Part shown: positions 34,728 to 47,783 of the stretch, piece by piece
Layout of the letters: every line of letters begins with the position of its first letter
Position numbering within the stretch: the stretch's first letter is position 1
Assembly: GCF_009730915.1 (NCBI RefSeq)
Contig: NC_052480.1
Span: 20,534,419-20,598,418, forward strand
Reading direction: 5' to 3'
Source of the DNA: Dioscorea cayenensis subsp. rotundata
Taxonomy: Eukaryota; Streptophyta; Magnoliopsida; Dioscoreales; Dioscoreaceae
DNA: 64,000 bases
Program-made: the position numbers and the translations under genes
Notes under the pieces: generated by a model
Seen by the model: the letters and a program-made list of their open reading frames with translations, nothing else
What the model was told of the DNA's origin: nothing
Databases searched by the model: none

Positions 34728-35750
34728 TTTTTTGATAAAAGTGGATAAACCACAAATTTATTAAAAAGAAAACACAGCATACAAGCACAATACAGGTAGA
34801 TTAGAAAGAACAAAAACTCTCACCAGAGGTGAGGCACAAGTGCTTTTAGAAACATAACAAGGAGAAAAAAACAACGAGAAGATAAAGCAGCTTTGAAGAT
34901 GAAAGCCATCAACAGGGGACACAGGTCAACAAAGCTGGGAGTGGAGAACTCTACTCCAGAGCTGGATTAGGATCTGATTCGCCAAAGTTGTTGGATATCT
35001 TAGCGTTGATGAAATTGATTGAGCGCTTGATTTTCTGAGTAGCCTTCGCAAAGGACTGCTATTGATTAACATCGGCCGCTGAAAACCATGAAAGTAGCAC
35101 ATTAGTAATTTTAATCATTATAGAATGAGTAGGTAATGCTGAAAATTGAAAAATGCGATTGTTACGCTCTAGCCAAATATTCCAAATAATAGCCCTAACG
35201 CAAAGATACCAAAGGGGTTGACATTGAGGTTGGATGGAAGTAATCCAAGTGGTTCAAATCTTCAAAAAGGAAGAGGGGGCGGAGTGTATTTCCATAAGTT
35301 GTGTGAAGAAGGACCAGATACGTGTAGTGTATGAGCAGTCGATGAAAAGATGATTTACAATCTCAGAAGCCCTATGGCAAAGCACGTAAGTATTAGTTGT
35401 ATTTTGAAAGTTACAACTTTTTTTGAAGAGATTTGTAAGGGTGAAGATTTTATCTTCCCAAGCAAGCCAACAGAATAAGGTGATTTTTGTTGGGCATCTA
35501 ATTTTCCAGAATTGCTTATAAAGTGGACAACGAATTCCTTCATCGATAAGAAACTTGTAAAAAGATTTTACCGAGAAAGATCCACTTTTATTCAGAGGCC
35601 AAGTGTAAAAGTCTTCTAGCAAAATACTTTTGTTGTAATTTTTGCCTTTTGGATCAGGATCTTTATTATTCTTGTTTGGAAATATTGTCATCCATTTTAT
35701 AGACACTTAAATGTGTGGGCTAGATTGGTTGACGATCCCATATTCTACCA
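34728..35750 (-). mobile_element. LINE fragment, family B, minus strand, 5'-truncated
   Basis: The open stretch 35,706-35,254 (150 codons) encodes a well-kept zf-RVT domain: W-P-L-N-K-S-G-S-F-S-V-K-S-F-Y, then F-W-K-I-R-C-P-T-K-I, then a C-x-H-type zinc site around Y-V-L-C-H and H-L-F-I-D-C. The minus-strand 3' end reads GTGGTTTATCCACTTTTATC followed by an A run (34,728-34,738 on plus as T's). It is less damaged than the family B copy at 7.1-8.0 kb. Only the last part of ORF2 and the 3' UTR were inserted. Confidence 0.8.
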
Positions 35751-35879
35751 ATTTCTTTCTTTATTATTATTATTTCCTTTTATTTAATTATTTATTTGTT
35801 TATTTATCTTTTCCTGATTAAGGACTAAGTACGTGGTGTTAGTCTAATTTGCTACCTAAGCAGCCAGCTTGGTTTGATC

Positions 35880-36373
35880 AATGGTTATTGTATATAATTA
35901 AGCTTTGGAATCTAAGCCAAAGTATAATGTTTATGTTTTAGGGTCTTTGCTTGAATTCTGATTTTTGTGTTTGAGTGGATTCTATAGCTTGGGGATTTTT
36001 CCAAGTAAGTATCGACATATGAATTCTATATATATATATAATTTTCGGTTACTGATAATAAGTTATATAATTATTTAATTAAGTATTTTAAGTTTTGTTG
36101 TTAAAATTATTCATGATATAATATTCAAATGTTTAGGTTTTGAATCTCGTGGCCATGTGTATCATTACTTTCCAAATTATTAATAATTAATTATTTATTT
36201 ATTTGATTTATGATATTTTACTTATTTGTGAATTTTATGTTAACTCAACTCATTTAGTTATTTAGCTACTCATTTTTTTTGGGTTAAATTATAAGAATAT
36301 GCGGATTAATGATACTTTTTTGAATTTCTTATTTATTTAATTTATGGTTATTTATTTTTTTAATTGCTTGTAA

Positions 36374-36424
<51 letters not shown>

Positions 36425-36500
36425 TATTTTCTGATTAATTATATTTTTGATTTATCTAGATTATTTAGTTATTTGATAATTTTTATAAATTGTCAATTCA
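35880..36500 (+). repeat. Partial LTR related to the nested LTR at 11-13 kb
   Basis: The order and spacing of words match 11,760-12,400: GCTTTGRAATCTAAG, GTTTATGTTTTAGGG, GGATTCTATAG and GTTTTGTTGTTAAAA. Neither end of the LTR is present. A (TA)n run occupies 36,379-36,421. It is cut off where copia reverse transcriptase begins. Confidence 0.6.
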
Positions 36501-37544
36501 CGTTAAGTGGTGAAAGGTTTCAAATAGACTCATGGTACTGACTATGACGAAACCTTTTCACAGTAGTCATGCTTAAATCCATTAGGATTCTTCTTGCCAT
36601 AGCAGCATATTATGAATATGAGATATGGCAAATGGATGTCAAAACAGCTTTTATTAATGGAAACCTCCTTGAGGATGTGTACATGACACATCTTGAGGAT
36701 TTTGTCGATTAGAAGAACCCTAACAAGGTGTGCAAGTTGCTGAGGTCCATTTATGGACTCAAGCAAGCATCCCAAAGTTAGAACCTCCGTTTCGATGAGG
36801 TAGTCAGAGGGTTTGGCTTTCTCGAAAATGAGGATGAGCCTTGTGTGTACAAGAAGGTTAGTAGAAGTGTAGTCATTTTCCTTATGTTATATGTCGATGA
36901 CATCTTGCTTATTGGAAACAACATTCCAACATTGTTAAATGTTAAGCAATGGTTAGGGAAGTGTTTCTTAATGAAGGACCTAGGTGAAGCTGAGATTATA
37001 CTAGGTATAAAGATCTATAGGGATAGATCACAACAACTTTTGGACTAAGTTAAGAAAAGTACATGGATACAATATTGAAATAGTTCAGTATGTCTAACTC
37101 CAAAAAAGGATTTTTATCCATGTCTCAAGGAGTTGTTCTAAGTAAAAAGGATTGTCCTCAGACTAAAGAACAAAGGGAACACATGAGTAAGATCCCTTAC
37201 GCGTCTGCTATAGGATCTATCATGTATGTCATGCTATGTACTAGGCTAGATGTCGCACATGCACTAAGCATGACTAGCAGATTCCAACAGGATCCAGGGG
37301 AACACCATTGGTCTACTATCAAGAGTATTCTTAAGTACTTTCGAAAGACCAAAGATTACTACTTAGTGTACAGTGGTGATAATGAACTCATTGTAACAGG
37401 TTACACTAATGCTGCATTTCAAACCAATGTTGATGACAATAAATCGCAATCTAGTTATGTGTTTTCTTGAATAGAGGTGTTGTAAGATGGAAGAGCTCAA
37501 AATAAGACACTATCGCTGATTCTACCATAGAGTTTGAGTATATA

Positions 37545-40541
37545 TGTCACACCCACCCCTTCTATCGAGGTAAAATGTGGCACCCATCAGTTAAAAATCC
37601 ATTTTAACTAGAAAACTGACACACCTGAATAGACAAATCAAACTTACAGAACACGATTAACAACTCTACATAGCTACATGATTCAAATACACATTTACAA
37701 TAAGCGCAATTACTCCAACATGCGGGTACAATTGTTACACAATCACGACACAAACAGTAGAAAGAAAAGGGATCCACTACAACCATGAACTCAGCCTTGA
37801 CTGGCTCTATACATAGGCAATCTAGTAGGGTCCTGCTACTACAACTACAACACATTTAATTGGTCGATAGTGGCTCAATAATTTTAAATAATTAAATATA
37901 GCGTATATAAAGCACATAAAGGACAATTTTCCCAAAGAACTTCCAAACTTTCACAAAGACCAGAATTTTGGCAAAATATAACTTTAAAGAGCTTTTAGAA
38001 CATAAATCCAACATAAATCAACATCAAATCAATTTTCCTAGAAAATACACATTCTGTGAGAGACTACTCTCCTTAGAGCGAGAGCTGAATTTTGCCTCCT
38101 CATCACAATCCAAAATAACATGTAAAATGAAATTCACCGTCAAATCATCGGTCTAAAAATACTCTCCGACTTAGCTACCATCACCAGTAGGTTGAGAGCC
38201 GCTAAAACCACAACTTTAATATAGCATGACAAAAAGAACGCAATATAGTTTGGAAACCTCTCTAAACCTTCGCCATAGCCGCGGCTAGATTCAGAGCCAT
38301 CAAGAAACTCATGTCCTTAACATTGACCCATAGGTCCACCATGTGGTGATCCCAGTTTCCCGATGAACATCCAGTTAGGGCTCTACATTCCCACCTGAAC
38401 GGGACCAGTAAGTCTGTCGGTCTTCCACACCACCTCAATAGGCTGGCAATGAAAATCGTCTACTATAATTGGATGTCACCAACCAAGGAATCAAACATGC
38501 ATCTCACAACGAGGAGTCCAAAACCAGGACAATAAACCATATCCAAAATATCTGTCATTTCCCCATGGAAATAATAAACACAAGCATATCCAAAGATTTT
38601 AACAAAAACAACACGCAACTTTCGAATCAAGTAACAATCCGAAAATCCCCGCCTTTGAACAATAATTCTTTTCAAGTATGAAACATATGTAAATAACTCT
38701 TTCCAATTTCAATAAAATCTCAATGACCAATAAAACTTTTCTAAAGCAATAGAATAATCATAGGTATTCTCTTAGAAGAATTGTGCATAATTAATCCCAC
38801 AGTTAAAACGACATATGATTGTCAAAATTAGATATACTAATACGATTACTCTAGCATACTACAAATAAATATAAGAATCTTTTAACAATAAAACGTATTA
38901 AACCATATACAATGAAATAATTAAACAATTATTTTAAATAACAACCATTTAAATAACTATTTCAAAATCATAGCAATTAACCAATTATTCAAAAACAGTA
39001 GCCACTACCAACTCACCTGGTCCCCCTTGGGCTTCTTGCTAAACCTGGAATTTCTTCCCAAGCTTGAACAACACCTAACAAAATAATGGAATAAAATGAA
39101 TAAATACAGGCTAATTACGAAACTGAACCCAGAAGAAAATACAAGAAACAAATAACTAACTCACTAATTGGGCCCACTCACTCCAATAGGTTTAAACCCG
39201 ACCTTGCATAATCAAATTAGTCTCCAATTGCACTTGAACCAACTCAATTTGGGCTAAACCCTCCTGAATCAATCTCAATTCCACTGAACTAAGTTGAATT
39301 GTTATATAAAATCTCTTGAACCAGCTTGGTTCAACAGAACCCAATTCTCCTTGAATTGTTTCACGACAAAGTCAAGAGCTCAAATTCAGAACCAAGTCCA
39401 AATCAACCTCAACCAAATTAATTTAGCCAAAATAGTTCAAGCCCAACCGCAATTCATCTTGATTTGATCAAACCTAGGCCAAATCAAGTCAATTGAACAA
39501 AACAACATCAACTCTCATCCAACCCAACTTCAAGTTCAACCAAATCAATTAAACCAACCACTTAATTTCCCACCAACTTAACTTGATTTGATCAAACCAA
39601 CTCAACCAAACCAATTTAACTCAAACCAACACATTCCCAACCATTATCATCACCATCTTACTCATTATCATCAACTTAACTATCATTACCATCAACTTAA
39701 TCACCTAAACAAACCTTAATCTCTGTACTTCAGTACGATACAGTAAAACCAGCAATCCATTCTTCATTCCATGCAAAAATCCACTAAAAACAATGGTTTT
39801 TCCACACAAAACTCATCTAATAATCACCACTGCACCCTCTCTATCAACTCTTTTTCCAAACCATCATCTTCTTCATCAACCAACCACACATACAAACATA
39901 CAAACATACACCCAAACATCTCAAAACAAAATTATTTAAAACCCTTACCAATCAAGCACCAAGCTTCTTCTTTCAAAACCTCCAAGTTTCCTCTTCTTTC
40001 TTCTTCTTTCTCTTTCTTTTCATTCCTTCTTCTTCTTCTTCTTCTTTCTTCTTCTTCTTCTTCTTCAGAAGAAGAAGAAGAAGAAGAAGAAGAAGAAGAA
40101 GAAGGAGAAGAAAAGCCACACAAAGCTAGAAGTTTCCAACTTTATCTCTTAATTTAAAAGTCTTCTGAAATTCATATTCAGTCCCAAAAAATAAAATTTC
40201 TTGCAAAAAGGTCCCTAAAAAGTTACCAATGGTTTCTGAATCATAAATTAATATTTCAAAAAAGTCCTTATAAACTATCCAACGGTCCCTAGATTATAAC
40301 ACAGTATTTCCAAAAGTTCCTTGCCACCTTACCTTCTAGTCCTTGGTTTCCATAAACTTTTCATGTGAATCCCTTTTTTATTACTTATGAATCCAAGATT
40401 TCTAGAAACATTCACACTTAGGTCCTTATTCTTTCCACTTGGGGTTTCTCAACAAAATTGCTCTGTAGAAAATCTTACTACAACTATGATAATACCCTGA
40501 ATATAATTTCTTACATGTATCCAAAGGTTCAGGGTACTACA
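37545..40541 (-). mobile_element. Solo LTR inserted in copia RNase H
   Basis: The plus strand begins TGTCACACCCACCCC and ends GGGTACTACA. A perfect 5-bp duplication ATATA (37,540-37,544 and 40,542-40,546) flanks it. Length is 2,997 bp. The minus orientation is inferred because GGGTGTGACA is the usual 3' end of plant gypsy LTRs. No coding domain is present. A (TTC)n tract meeting a (GAA)n tract at 40,020-40,112 can fold into a hairpin. ORFs such as 39,771-40,157 come from this low-complexity sequence. Confidence 0.8.
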
Positions 40542-40894
40542 ATATAGTTGCATCGGATGATGCTAAGAATAATGTTTGGCTTAAGAGGTTCCTTACTAGA
40601 TTAGGAGTTGTCCCAAGTATCCTAGATCCAGTAAACCTCTTTTTTTGACAATAACGAGTTGATAGCACAATCTAAGGAGCCCCGGTCACACCAGAAGTCC
40701 AAACACATACTCTAGAGATTCCATCTCATTCGGGAGATCGTCAATAAAGGAGAAGTGAAAGTTTGCTAGATTGCTGGAGAACACAATGTAGCTGATCCTT
40801 TCACCAAGCAGTTAGCTAGGCCAAAACATGATCGTCATGTTCGGTCTTTTGGTCTTAGAGTTGTGCCTGATTGGGACTAGTGCTAGTGGGAGAT

Positions 40895-42554
40895 TGTTAG
40901 TGTAAGCCCTACCCCAATACATTGTATGAACTCTTATTATTTGGATAATTATTATGAGGCATCATTTTATCTATTATTATTTCCATGCATAGTTAATTAG
41001 ATAAAATATCCTTGAATATTGGTTCTGCTCAAGTTATCAAATGCGTGATTTGGATAGTAAAACCTTGAAGCATAAACTAGAACAATATTCTAAATGTTTA
41101 TAGCCAATTATTTTCATGGGAATGAAAATAAATTAAGACTACTATGTCTTTCGTGAGATAACCTTGTTTTACGGGTCATAGGATATGGGATATCAATCAA
41201 ATGACATAGATACATGTTAGGGAATAGTATATTTGGATCGATCCACTCTTGAGAACACTACATGGTTGTAAAGTCATAAGTGTTTTTCTCAATCAATTCT
41301 TGAACTCGAATCCTTCAACCTGAAATCACTATAGATGTAGGATGAATCCTTACATGTTTTAACTTACGCCTAACGTCATTCGTAACTGAGTGGCAAGTAC
41401 GGGTATGTTTGGGCATGTCGGGGTTCATGCTAAAAGACATGAGTGAAGTGAAGGGATTGTCCCTCTCAGTAGAGAGAGTGAATATCACTGGCCACTTGAT
41501 TAGTGAGACTGAGTAATGCATAGCCACGCCCAAGGAAAATGATAAGAGTTATCATTTACTTGACCTAGTCAGTTCACTAAGTGATTAAGAAATTAATTAG
41601 CATTAAAATAAGGGTAACTCGCTCCATGCCTTATATTAATTAAGATATTCAGTGCAAAGGATTGTATGAGGTTGCGATATGTTCCGTTAATTCTCAAAAT
41701 TAACCTTCATTTAATATTGGGTAATTGTATAATCTTTCTAGAAAATAATTATGATTTATGAGCATTAAAATTGTTTAAGCTCATTGCCAATGATAAATGG
41801 ACCTACAGGATCTTACACTAAGAATGCCGGGGATCAAGGTTCAGTATTTGTTACTTATTAGACCACCTATTCAGGGTTTTGGTGAAAAAACTAAATTACG
41901 TAGAGCGAATAGCCTATTCGGCTTAGGTCATATTAAGTGTTGATCCAATCTAATCGATTTGGTTAATTAAAACGATTTAATTAATCAAGTAAAGAAGAGA
42001 TTCTTAATTTGATTAGGAGTGAAGGGTTTTTTTCGTAAATTAGGGTTTTGGGTTTCCAATATAAATAGATGGTCTAACCCTAATATGAAAGAGAGAGTAA
42101 AAATAGAGTGATTGAGAGATTGTCTCTTAAGAAACCTTAGCTACCACCTACTTTTCCCCCATGGCCGCCGCCATCGGATCCAGCCGTCGTCGCACCTACA
42201 GCCCCTTTTGTCTTAAATCTCGGGTACTTCCTATTCGAACCAAGAAACAAGTGTTGTTTCTTGAGGTACTAGCATACCTGCTTGATTCGTAGAGGTGTTT
42301 GTGTATACGTGATAGTATAGGGAGTCGTGATTCGCAATCACTTTCGATTTTAGGGAAACAAGGGTGCGTTCGGAATCGTCATCAAAAGAAAGGTATAAAT
42401 TTTAATTATCTATTTATGTAGAATTTAACATAGTTGTGGCATGCATTAGGATTTTATCAGGTTTACTTGCCGTTAAAAAATTTTTGTAATCTGCCACGTT
42501 TTGGCATGTACTTTCTCATGATAATTCCCTTGTTAGAGTGATAAGATCCCAACA
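40895..42554 (+). repeat. 3' LTR of the copia element
   Basis: It starts TGTTAGTGTAAGCCC immediately after a polypurine tract and ends GATCCCAACA at 42,554, where sequence changes to MULE transposase coding. It includes a TATA box (ATATAAATAG, about 42,058-42,068) and a downstream leader with CATGGCCGCCGCC. Length is 1,660 bp. Start and end follow copia conventions. The end is inferred because no second LTR is available. Confidence 0.65.
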
Positions 42555-43573
42555 AAGGGTCCCTTGCTAACACATATGGTGAAGAGAATGCCTAGTAGGC
42601 CACCAAAGAAAAAGAAGAGAGATCTATTAGAGAGAAAGAATAGGAGCCAAACAAAGCTTTCAAGGGACAACATGGTCATGAAGTGTAGAATATGCCATTG
42701 TCAAGGTCATAACAAGTTGGGTTATCCACAAAGAAAAGAATCTGTAAGTTTGTTATTGCTATGAGTTTATTACTTCATTGGTCCCATTCTTGAAGCTAGG
42801 TATCTTAATGTTTGTGTTTATGTAGGTTTCTAGTGATAACCCCCAAAATGAGTCACAACCATGCATATACGCATCTCCATCCAATAGGCAAAGAAGAAAA
42901 AAATTTAATGATGCTGCTGGGCAAGCATCCATGGGAAATGAAGAGCCAGGTGCAGCAGCCAAAAGGAAGAACAGAACATCTGCTGTTGTTCATGGGTCAA
43001 TCCAAATTTTGAAAGTGAGGATCAAATTCCATGAAATTCTGCATTCTTCCATAATTTCCTGGTATATGTGTGTTTCAATTATTCCAATTGGCAATTAATA
43101 TTTTCCATGAATTAGACACAATGATGAAAATAAAAAACTTGTATTAATTTTCTTGGATTGTGTAAATTATAGTGTTTGCATATACCAATGTTGATACTGG
43201 TGTTGTGTCCTGGATTAATTACATTACTCATTCAGAGAGGATAGTTAACCATGTTCATAAAAAATGTACACCGGTGCACTTATTGTTGGAAGGGAGGTGG
43301 AACATGGTTCTTCATTCATCATAATCAGCGAATTGCAAGTAAAAGCTAATTTGAATTTTAAACCAAACTAAACACAAAGTTTAATTATTTTGTTAGTAAT
43401 GGATGTATTTCAGGTTGTTATTTTACCAAGGAACAGAAAAGGAGAAGTCATGTTACAAGGAAAGAACATGATCAACAAAGCAGCCAGCTGGCATCAACAA
43501 CAATGGAGTTCCCTAACTTACCAATACAACAAAGCACAACAGACTCTTCATATGAACTAAACCCTTCTACCTG
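42555..43573 (+). pseudogene. MULE transposase, C-terminal exons
   Basis: The first exon piece (42,555-42,742) reads R-M-P-S-R-P-P-K-K-K-K-R then K-C-R-I-C-H-C-Q-G-H-N-K-L-G. This is the basic linker and CCHC knuckle found after the SWIM domain in plant MuDR-type transposases, with the last cysteine replaced by tyrosine. A GTAAGT donor follows. A second exon (42,826-43,017) starts after GTAG and ends at GTGAGG. A third (about 43,412-43,573) reads to a stop after N-P-S-T. The catalytic and SWIM domains are absent: the copia LTR ends exactly where this begins. Confidence 0.65.
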
Positions 43574-44811
43574 AACCTGTAGTTGCTTGTGGATGCTTTT
43601 TTGTAACCTATAGTTATTTTCTCTTCTTTGGTTTAGATGTGTTGTGTAAGAAGATGACATGCAAGTTTTTTCTTTTTTGTGTTAATTGCATGTCAATTTT
43701 TGAATAGGGAACTAATCTTTGGTTAACATGGATAGCATTATGGGCAACACAATGTTTTACCAGTCAAATTTCTCTTGATCAATGGAGATGAAAGAATTCT
43801 ACCTATCAAATTTTCTATTCATCATTTATTGGTTATTTTTAGGTGATTTATTTTTAAAAATTGTATTTATTCATGTATTAAATGATTGTTTTAAGACAAA
43901 GTGGTTATGAAAATGTGGTATGAAGATTATGTGGTACTTATTGTAATTAATAATGCTAATAGAAAGAAATGAATATCCACATATAAAAGACAACATTGAG
44001 GCAAAATTTCCGTTAAATCATACATCAAAACATATACACATTCTTCTCCATTCCTATACAATATAGACATTCTTCTCCACTTATCCATTCATGAATTTAT
44101 GAAAAATCTGTAAAAATTTAGAAAAATTTTATATTCCACCAAGAATGGAAAACAAACATTTTTTATACAATGATGAAACTAGAACTCGATGGTAGGAAGG
44201 GCTAAAGCCTAAAGGCAAAACATAAAAAATAAAAAAATAATTCAACAACATAATTATTTTAAATGAAGAATAATGTATTAATATAATAAAAATTTGAATA
44301 CTCGTATTAAAAAACATAGGGTATAATTTAAATTTTTGTTATTACTTATAGCAAATATATGAGATTTTCAATAATTCAACTAATAAAAATACATCTCATG
44401 TTTGTACTTTTTAAAAATATACTTGTATATATGTTATAATATATTTACTAAGTCTTATGATCAATTTAAATTTTTTAAAATTACTAAAATTATTATATAA
44501 GATTTTTTAATTTTTATAATTTTTTATTAAAATTTTGAAATCCTAGTAATCTTTAAATTAAAAAAATAAAATGTGAAAAAAATACATACACCAAAGAGAA
44601 TTTGAACTTTGGTGGGTTAAGATCACATGCTTTATGGCTATAAACCAACTAATCACTCAAGCATAAGTACATTACACATGTTTGAATAGCCTATAATACA
44701 TTAATTTTAAGTATAGAAAAATTGAAACCAAAAAATCTTATATTGCCTAAAAAGTGGTGTCTCCAGCTAGCTCCCTTGGTTCCATCCCTAATATATCGCA
44801 TGCCTCTCCTA

Positions 44812-44858
<47 letters not shown>

Positions 44859-45558
44859 TCATTCATCACCTACTAACGTGCGCTAAGCATCCATAGATGA
44901 CCAATCTAAATAGGAGAAGGGTGTAAATAAGGATGAATGAGTGGGATATTAGGATTTATTTTTTTACTATTGTGAGAAAAATCAGATTGTTGAGATCAAA
45001 ATCATCTCACTTTTTACTATGAATTGTTCATAAAAACACTGTTCATCACATCTAATACTATTTAAGACACTATTTTACAGAATGAATGATATTACCCGTT
45101 GAATTCAAGTCCAACCATTGTAAAACGGACGTTCGAACATGCTCCGAATACAATCCTTTATATATATATATAGTTATGTTAAGAGCAATGAGGGGTGGAT
45201 TCTTACAATTGAACGGTTTATTTAAATTTATTTTGTATAAGATACTATGAACTAATTCCCACATTATCTTAAGATATTTGAATTTCTCAAAATTTTTTAT
45301 ATACTAATAATTTGGCAATACTTGTCTATATATTCTGTTAATCAGCACACCAACGATTTGCTTAACAATAAAACGTGGACTAATTAATTAAGATTTTAAA
45401 CATTTTAATAAATAAATACGAGAAATTAATGTAAGTACTCAATTAAAGAAGAAACTAGTTTGAAATTTATCATAAAATTTGTAAAATCCAGCTTAGCAAC
45501 ATATAATCAAACAAAGAAATTAAATTTGTTAAGTCTAGTAAAATGAATTGGCATTATA
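43574..45558. other. AT-rich non-coding region with a TA microsatellite
   Basis: No gene is recognised. A (TA)n run lies at about 44,815-44,857. Sequence at 44,755-44,795 (GGTTCCATCCC and neighbours) resembles the edge of a transposon, but I could not pair it with a second end. Confidence 0.4.
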
Positions 45559-47020
45559 TGACAAACCATATAGTGACATGGCAAGAGGATGATGACGTGA
45601 CTATGATGACTCATCAAAGAAAGAAGTGACTAGGATGATGATGTGGCAAAGGATGATGTCATGACATGTGATGAAGATCAAGGTGGAGATTTTATTTAGA
45701 GGGTTATGAAGATCAAGGTTGAAGATTTTACTTAGTAGATATTCCTCTCATCAAAGTCATGTGATGATAAACTATTTTTGGAAAGTACATCAAGTCTATA
45801 TAATCTCTTCAAAAAAGATAAGTTTTATTTTAGGTATGCTTGTCTATCCTTGGTAAGATCCGGCATGACAATTCATATCTTTGATAGAACTCCTTTTTAG
45901 AAAGATTTATTTGAAGAGAGAGGAATATTCTATCATTGGCAAGAATTCAAGATCATGAAGATTGTATGAAACTATTAGAAGACACAAGTTAAACTTGCTA
46001 TGAAGCTATTAGAAGACACAAGGTTTAGTTTGGTGTTAAGCTATTTGAAGACACAAACTAAATAAGGTACAGACATGCCAAGGAGATTATCAAGACCATA
46101 TTTAGCAGCTCAATTTCAAAGAAGATTCAAGAGCTATCTATGGGCGGAACTATTCATGGAGACTAGTCATATGAGGAGATTGATTGAAGATTGCATAAGA
46201 TATGATTAGAGATTTGGAGATCCAAGCATGGATGATTGAAGATCATGCTTGAAGATATTGAAGGCTAAACTTGGATGAAGATGAGATCAAGTTTAGTAAC
46301 AATATTTCATGTGCCAAAAGAAGATCGAAGACCAAACTTTGGCCAAGTTTGGAAAGAAGATCGTGAGATCTTCGGTGGCTATCTTTGGTGAGATGGTTGC
46401 GTGTGCCTTCTTGGGCACATCCCTCCGGAGAGGGAGACCTTTTGGAGTGACGTGAGAAAGGAAGTAGCTGCAGGCAGGAGGAGCTCGGGTCGAGTCAACT
46501 ACTACGAGGCGGACTGAAAGAACTGGGAGGTTGAAGGTCGCAGATTCGGGTGCATCTAGCTAGAATTCAGTCATGTTCAGTAAGGTGGGCCATGTTGCAA
46601 CTGGGTGTTGCAACATTTAACTTTGGAAGGTGTCCAAGTTAGGAAGCCACGAAAACTTCTAAAAGGGATAACTTTATTGGACGTCGGTGCGTCTATATAA
46701 GAGATCCGCTTGAAGATTTAGGATGAGCCAACAAGTGAGAGACTCTTCGGTGAGAGTTGAATGTGTGGCCGTCGGGCAATCTTGAGAGGATATTCTTTGT
46801 ATTGAGAGAGTGAGAGAGTGTTATACTCCTTGTTCTTATACCTCTTTTAGTGGATTATTTCTCTGGGCCTGGCCCCCAGATGTAGGCAAGGTTGTGCCGA
46901 ACTGGATTACCAATTTGCTTGTCTCATTTCTCTTGATGCTTGATTGTGTGTAAGTGTTCAAACCTTGAGTGAGTTTTTGAGTGTCTTTAGCACATCACAC
47001 CTCCACCGGAACCATCAAAA
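45559..47020 (+). mobile_element. Probable Sire-type Ty1/copia solo LTR
   Basis: The right third has the arrangement seen in Sire/Maximus LTRs: a TATA box (TATATAA, 46,694-46,700), then about 150 bp later a segment running TTAGTGGATT, CTCTGGGCCTGGCCCCCAGATGTAGGC and GTGCCGAACTGG. The left part has GATGA-rich repeats and several duplicated phrases (GAAGCTATTAGAAGACACAAG occurs twice with variants near 45,970-46,060). No coding domain is present. The borders are approximate and no target duplication was confirmed. Confidence 0.5.
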
Positions 47021-47254
47021 TCAATCTAGCTGTCTAATCACTAAAGTCCATCTTCATACTTACAAATTTTCAAAAAAAATTTATATAAATTCAATTACAA
47101 ACATAATTTTTAATATAAAAATGCTTACTCAAGTGGTTTATTATTTTTAAGGTTATTTTATGATAATATTATTAAATTAACTAATTATCAAAATAGTATT
47201 TCTCCCAAAAAGAAATTTGTAAAAATAAAATTATATGTCTACATTAACTTGTTA

Positions 47255-47302
<48 letters not shown>

Positions 47303-47740
47303 ATTTAAAAATTGTTTAACTTTATGATATGCAAACACAACATGGATTAATTTAACGTTTATTGTGTTCCAAAAGTACCTTCTCCAACTCTAGGAAAGAA
47401 ATATGCTCTTTGGATTGTTACATACTTTAGGGTTGGAGAAGAGTGAGGATAGCCAAATCATTGTTTGGAATTTGGATCCTATGACTATTAATTTACTATT
47501 AATTTTTAATTATAATTATATAATAATTAAAAAGTAGATATACTTAAATATATCTACAATTTGAAATATAAATAAAATAAAAGTTTAATTTTTCCATCCT
47601 TAATAATTACATTGTGTTTCAAGCTTTTAATAACAAAATATAGTATCCTAAGTACTAATATGATCTTCTACTAAATAAAAAAGACAAACAGGAAGTAAAA
47701 TACATTTTTTTACATATATAAATTCATATATGAACTAAAA

Positions 47741-47783
<43 letters not shown>

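Larger units (their letters stand above)
36505..42554 (+). mobile_element. Ty1/copia element, 5'-truncated, interrupted by a solo LTR
   Basis: Reverse transcriptase starts with K-G-F-K and T-H-G-T-D-Y-D-E-T-F (36,510-36,550). It continues with W-Q-M-D-V-K-T-A-F-I-N-G-N, Y-G-L-K-Q-A-S and L-Y-V-D-D-I-L-L-I-G-N (YVDD at 36,890-36,901). The RNase H region runs from P-Y-A-S-A-I-G-S-I-M-Y to the tail at about 40,880. It is split at 37,545-40,541 by an LTR. A polypurine tract (AGTGGGAGA) precedes the 3' LTR at 40,895. Stops at 36,520, 36,710 and 37,047 and small frameshifts inactivate it. Protease, integrase and the 5' LTR are missing. Residues around the LTR insertion site read cleanly across once the insert is removed. 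Confidence 0.85.

Noticed and set aside
39771..40157. 128-codon ORF ending in Ser and Glu runs
   Set aside because: It is low-complexity sequence from the (TTC)n/(GAA)n hairpin in a solo LTR.
42120..42260. Possible gene start at CCATGGCCGCCGCC
   Set aside because: It sits in the transcribed part of a copia LTR and its frame closes soon after.
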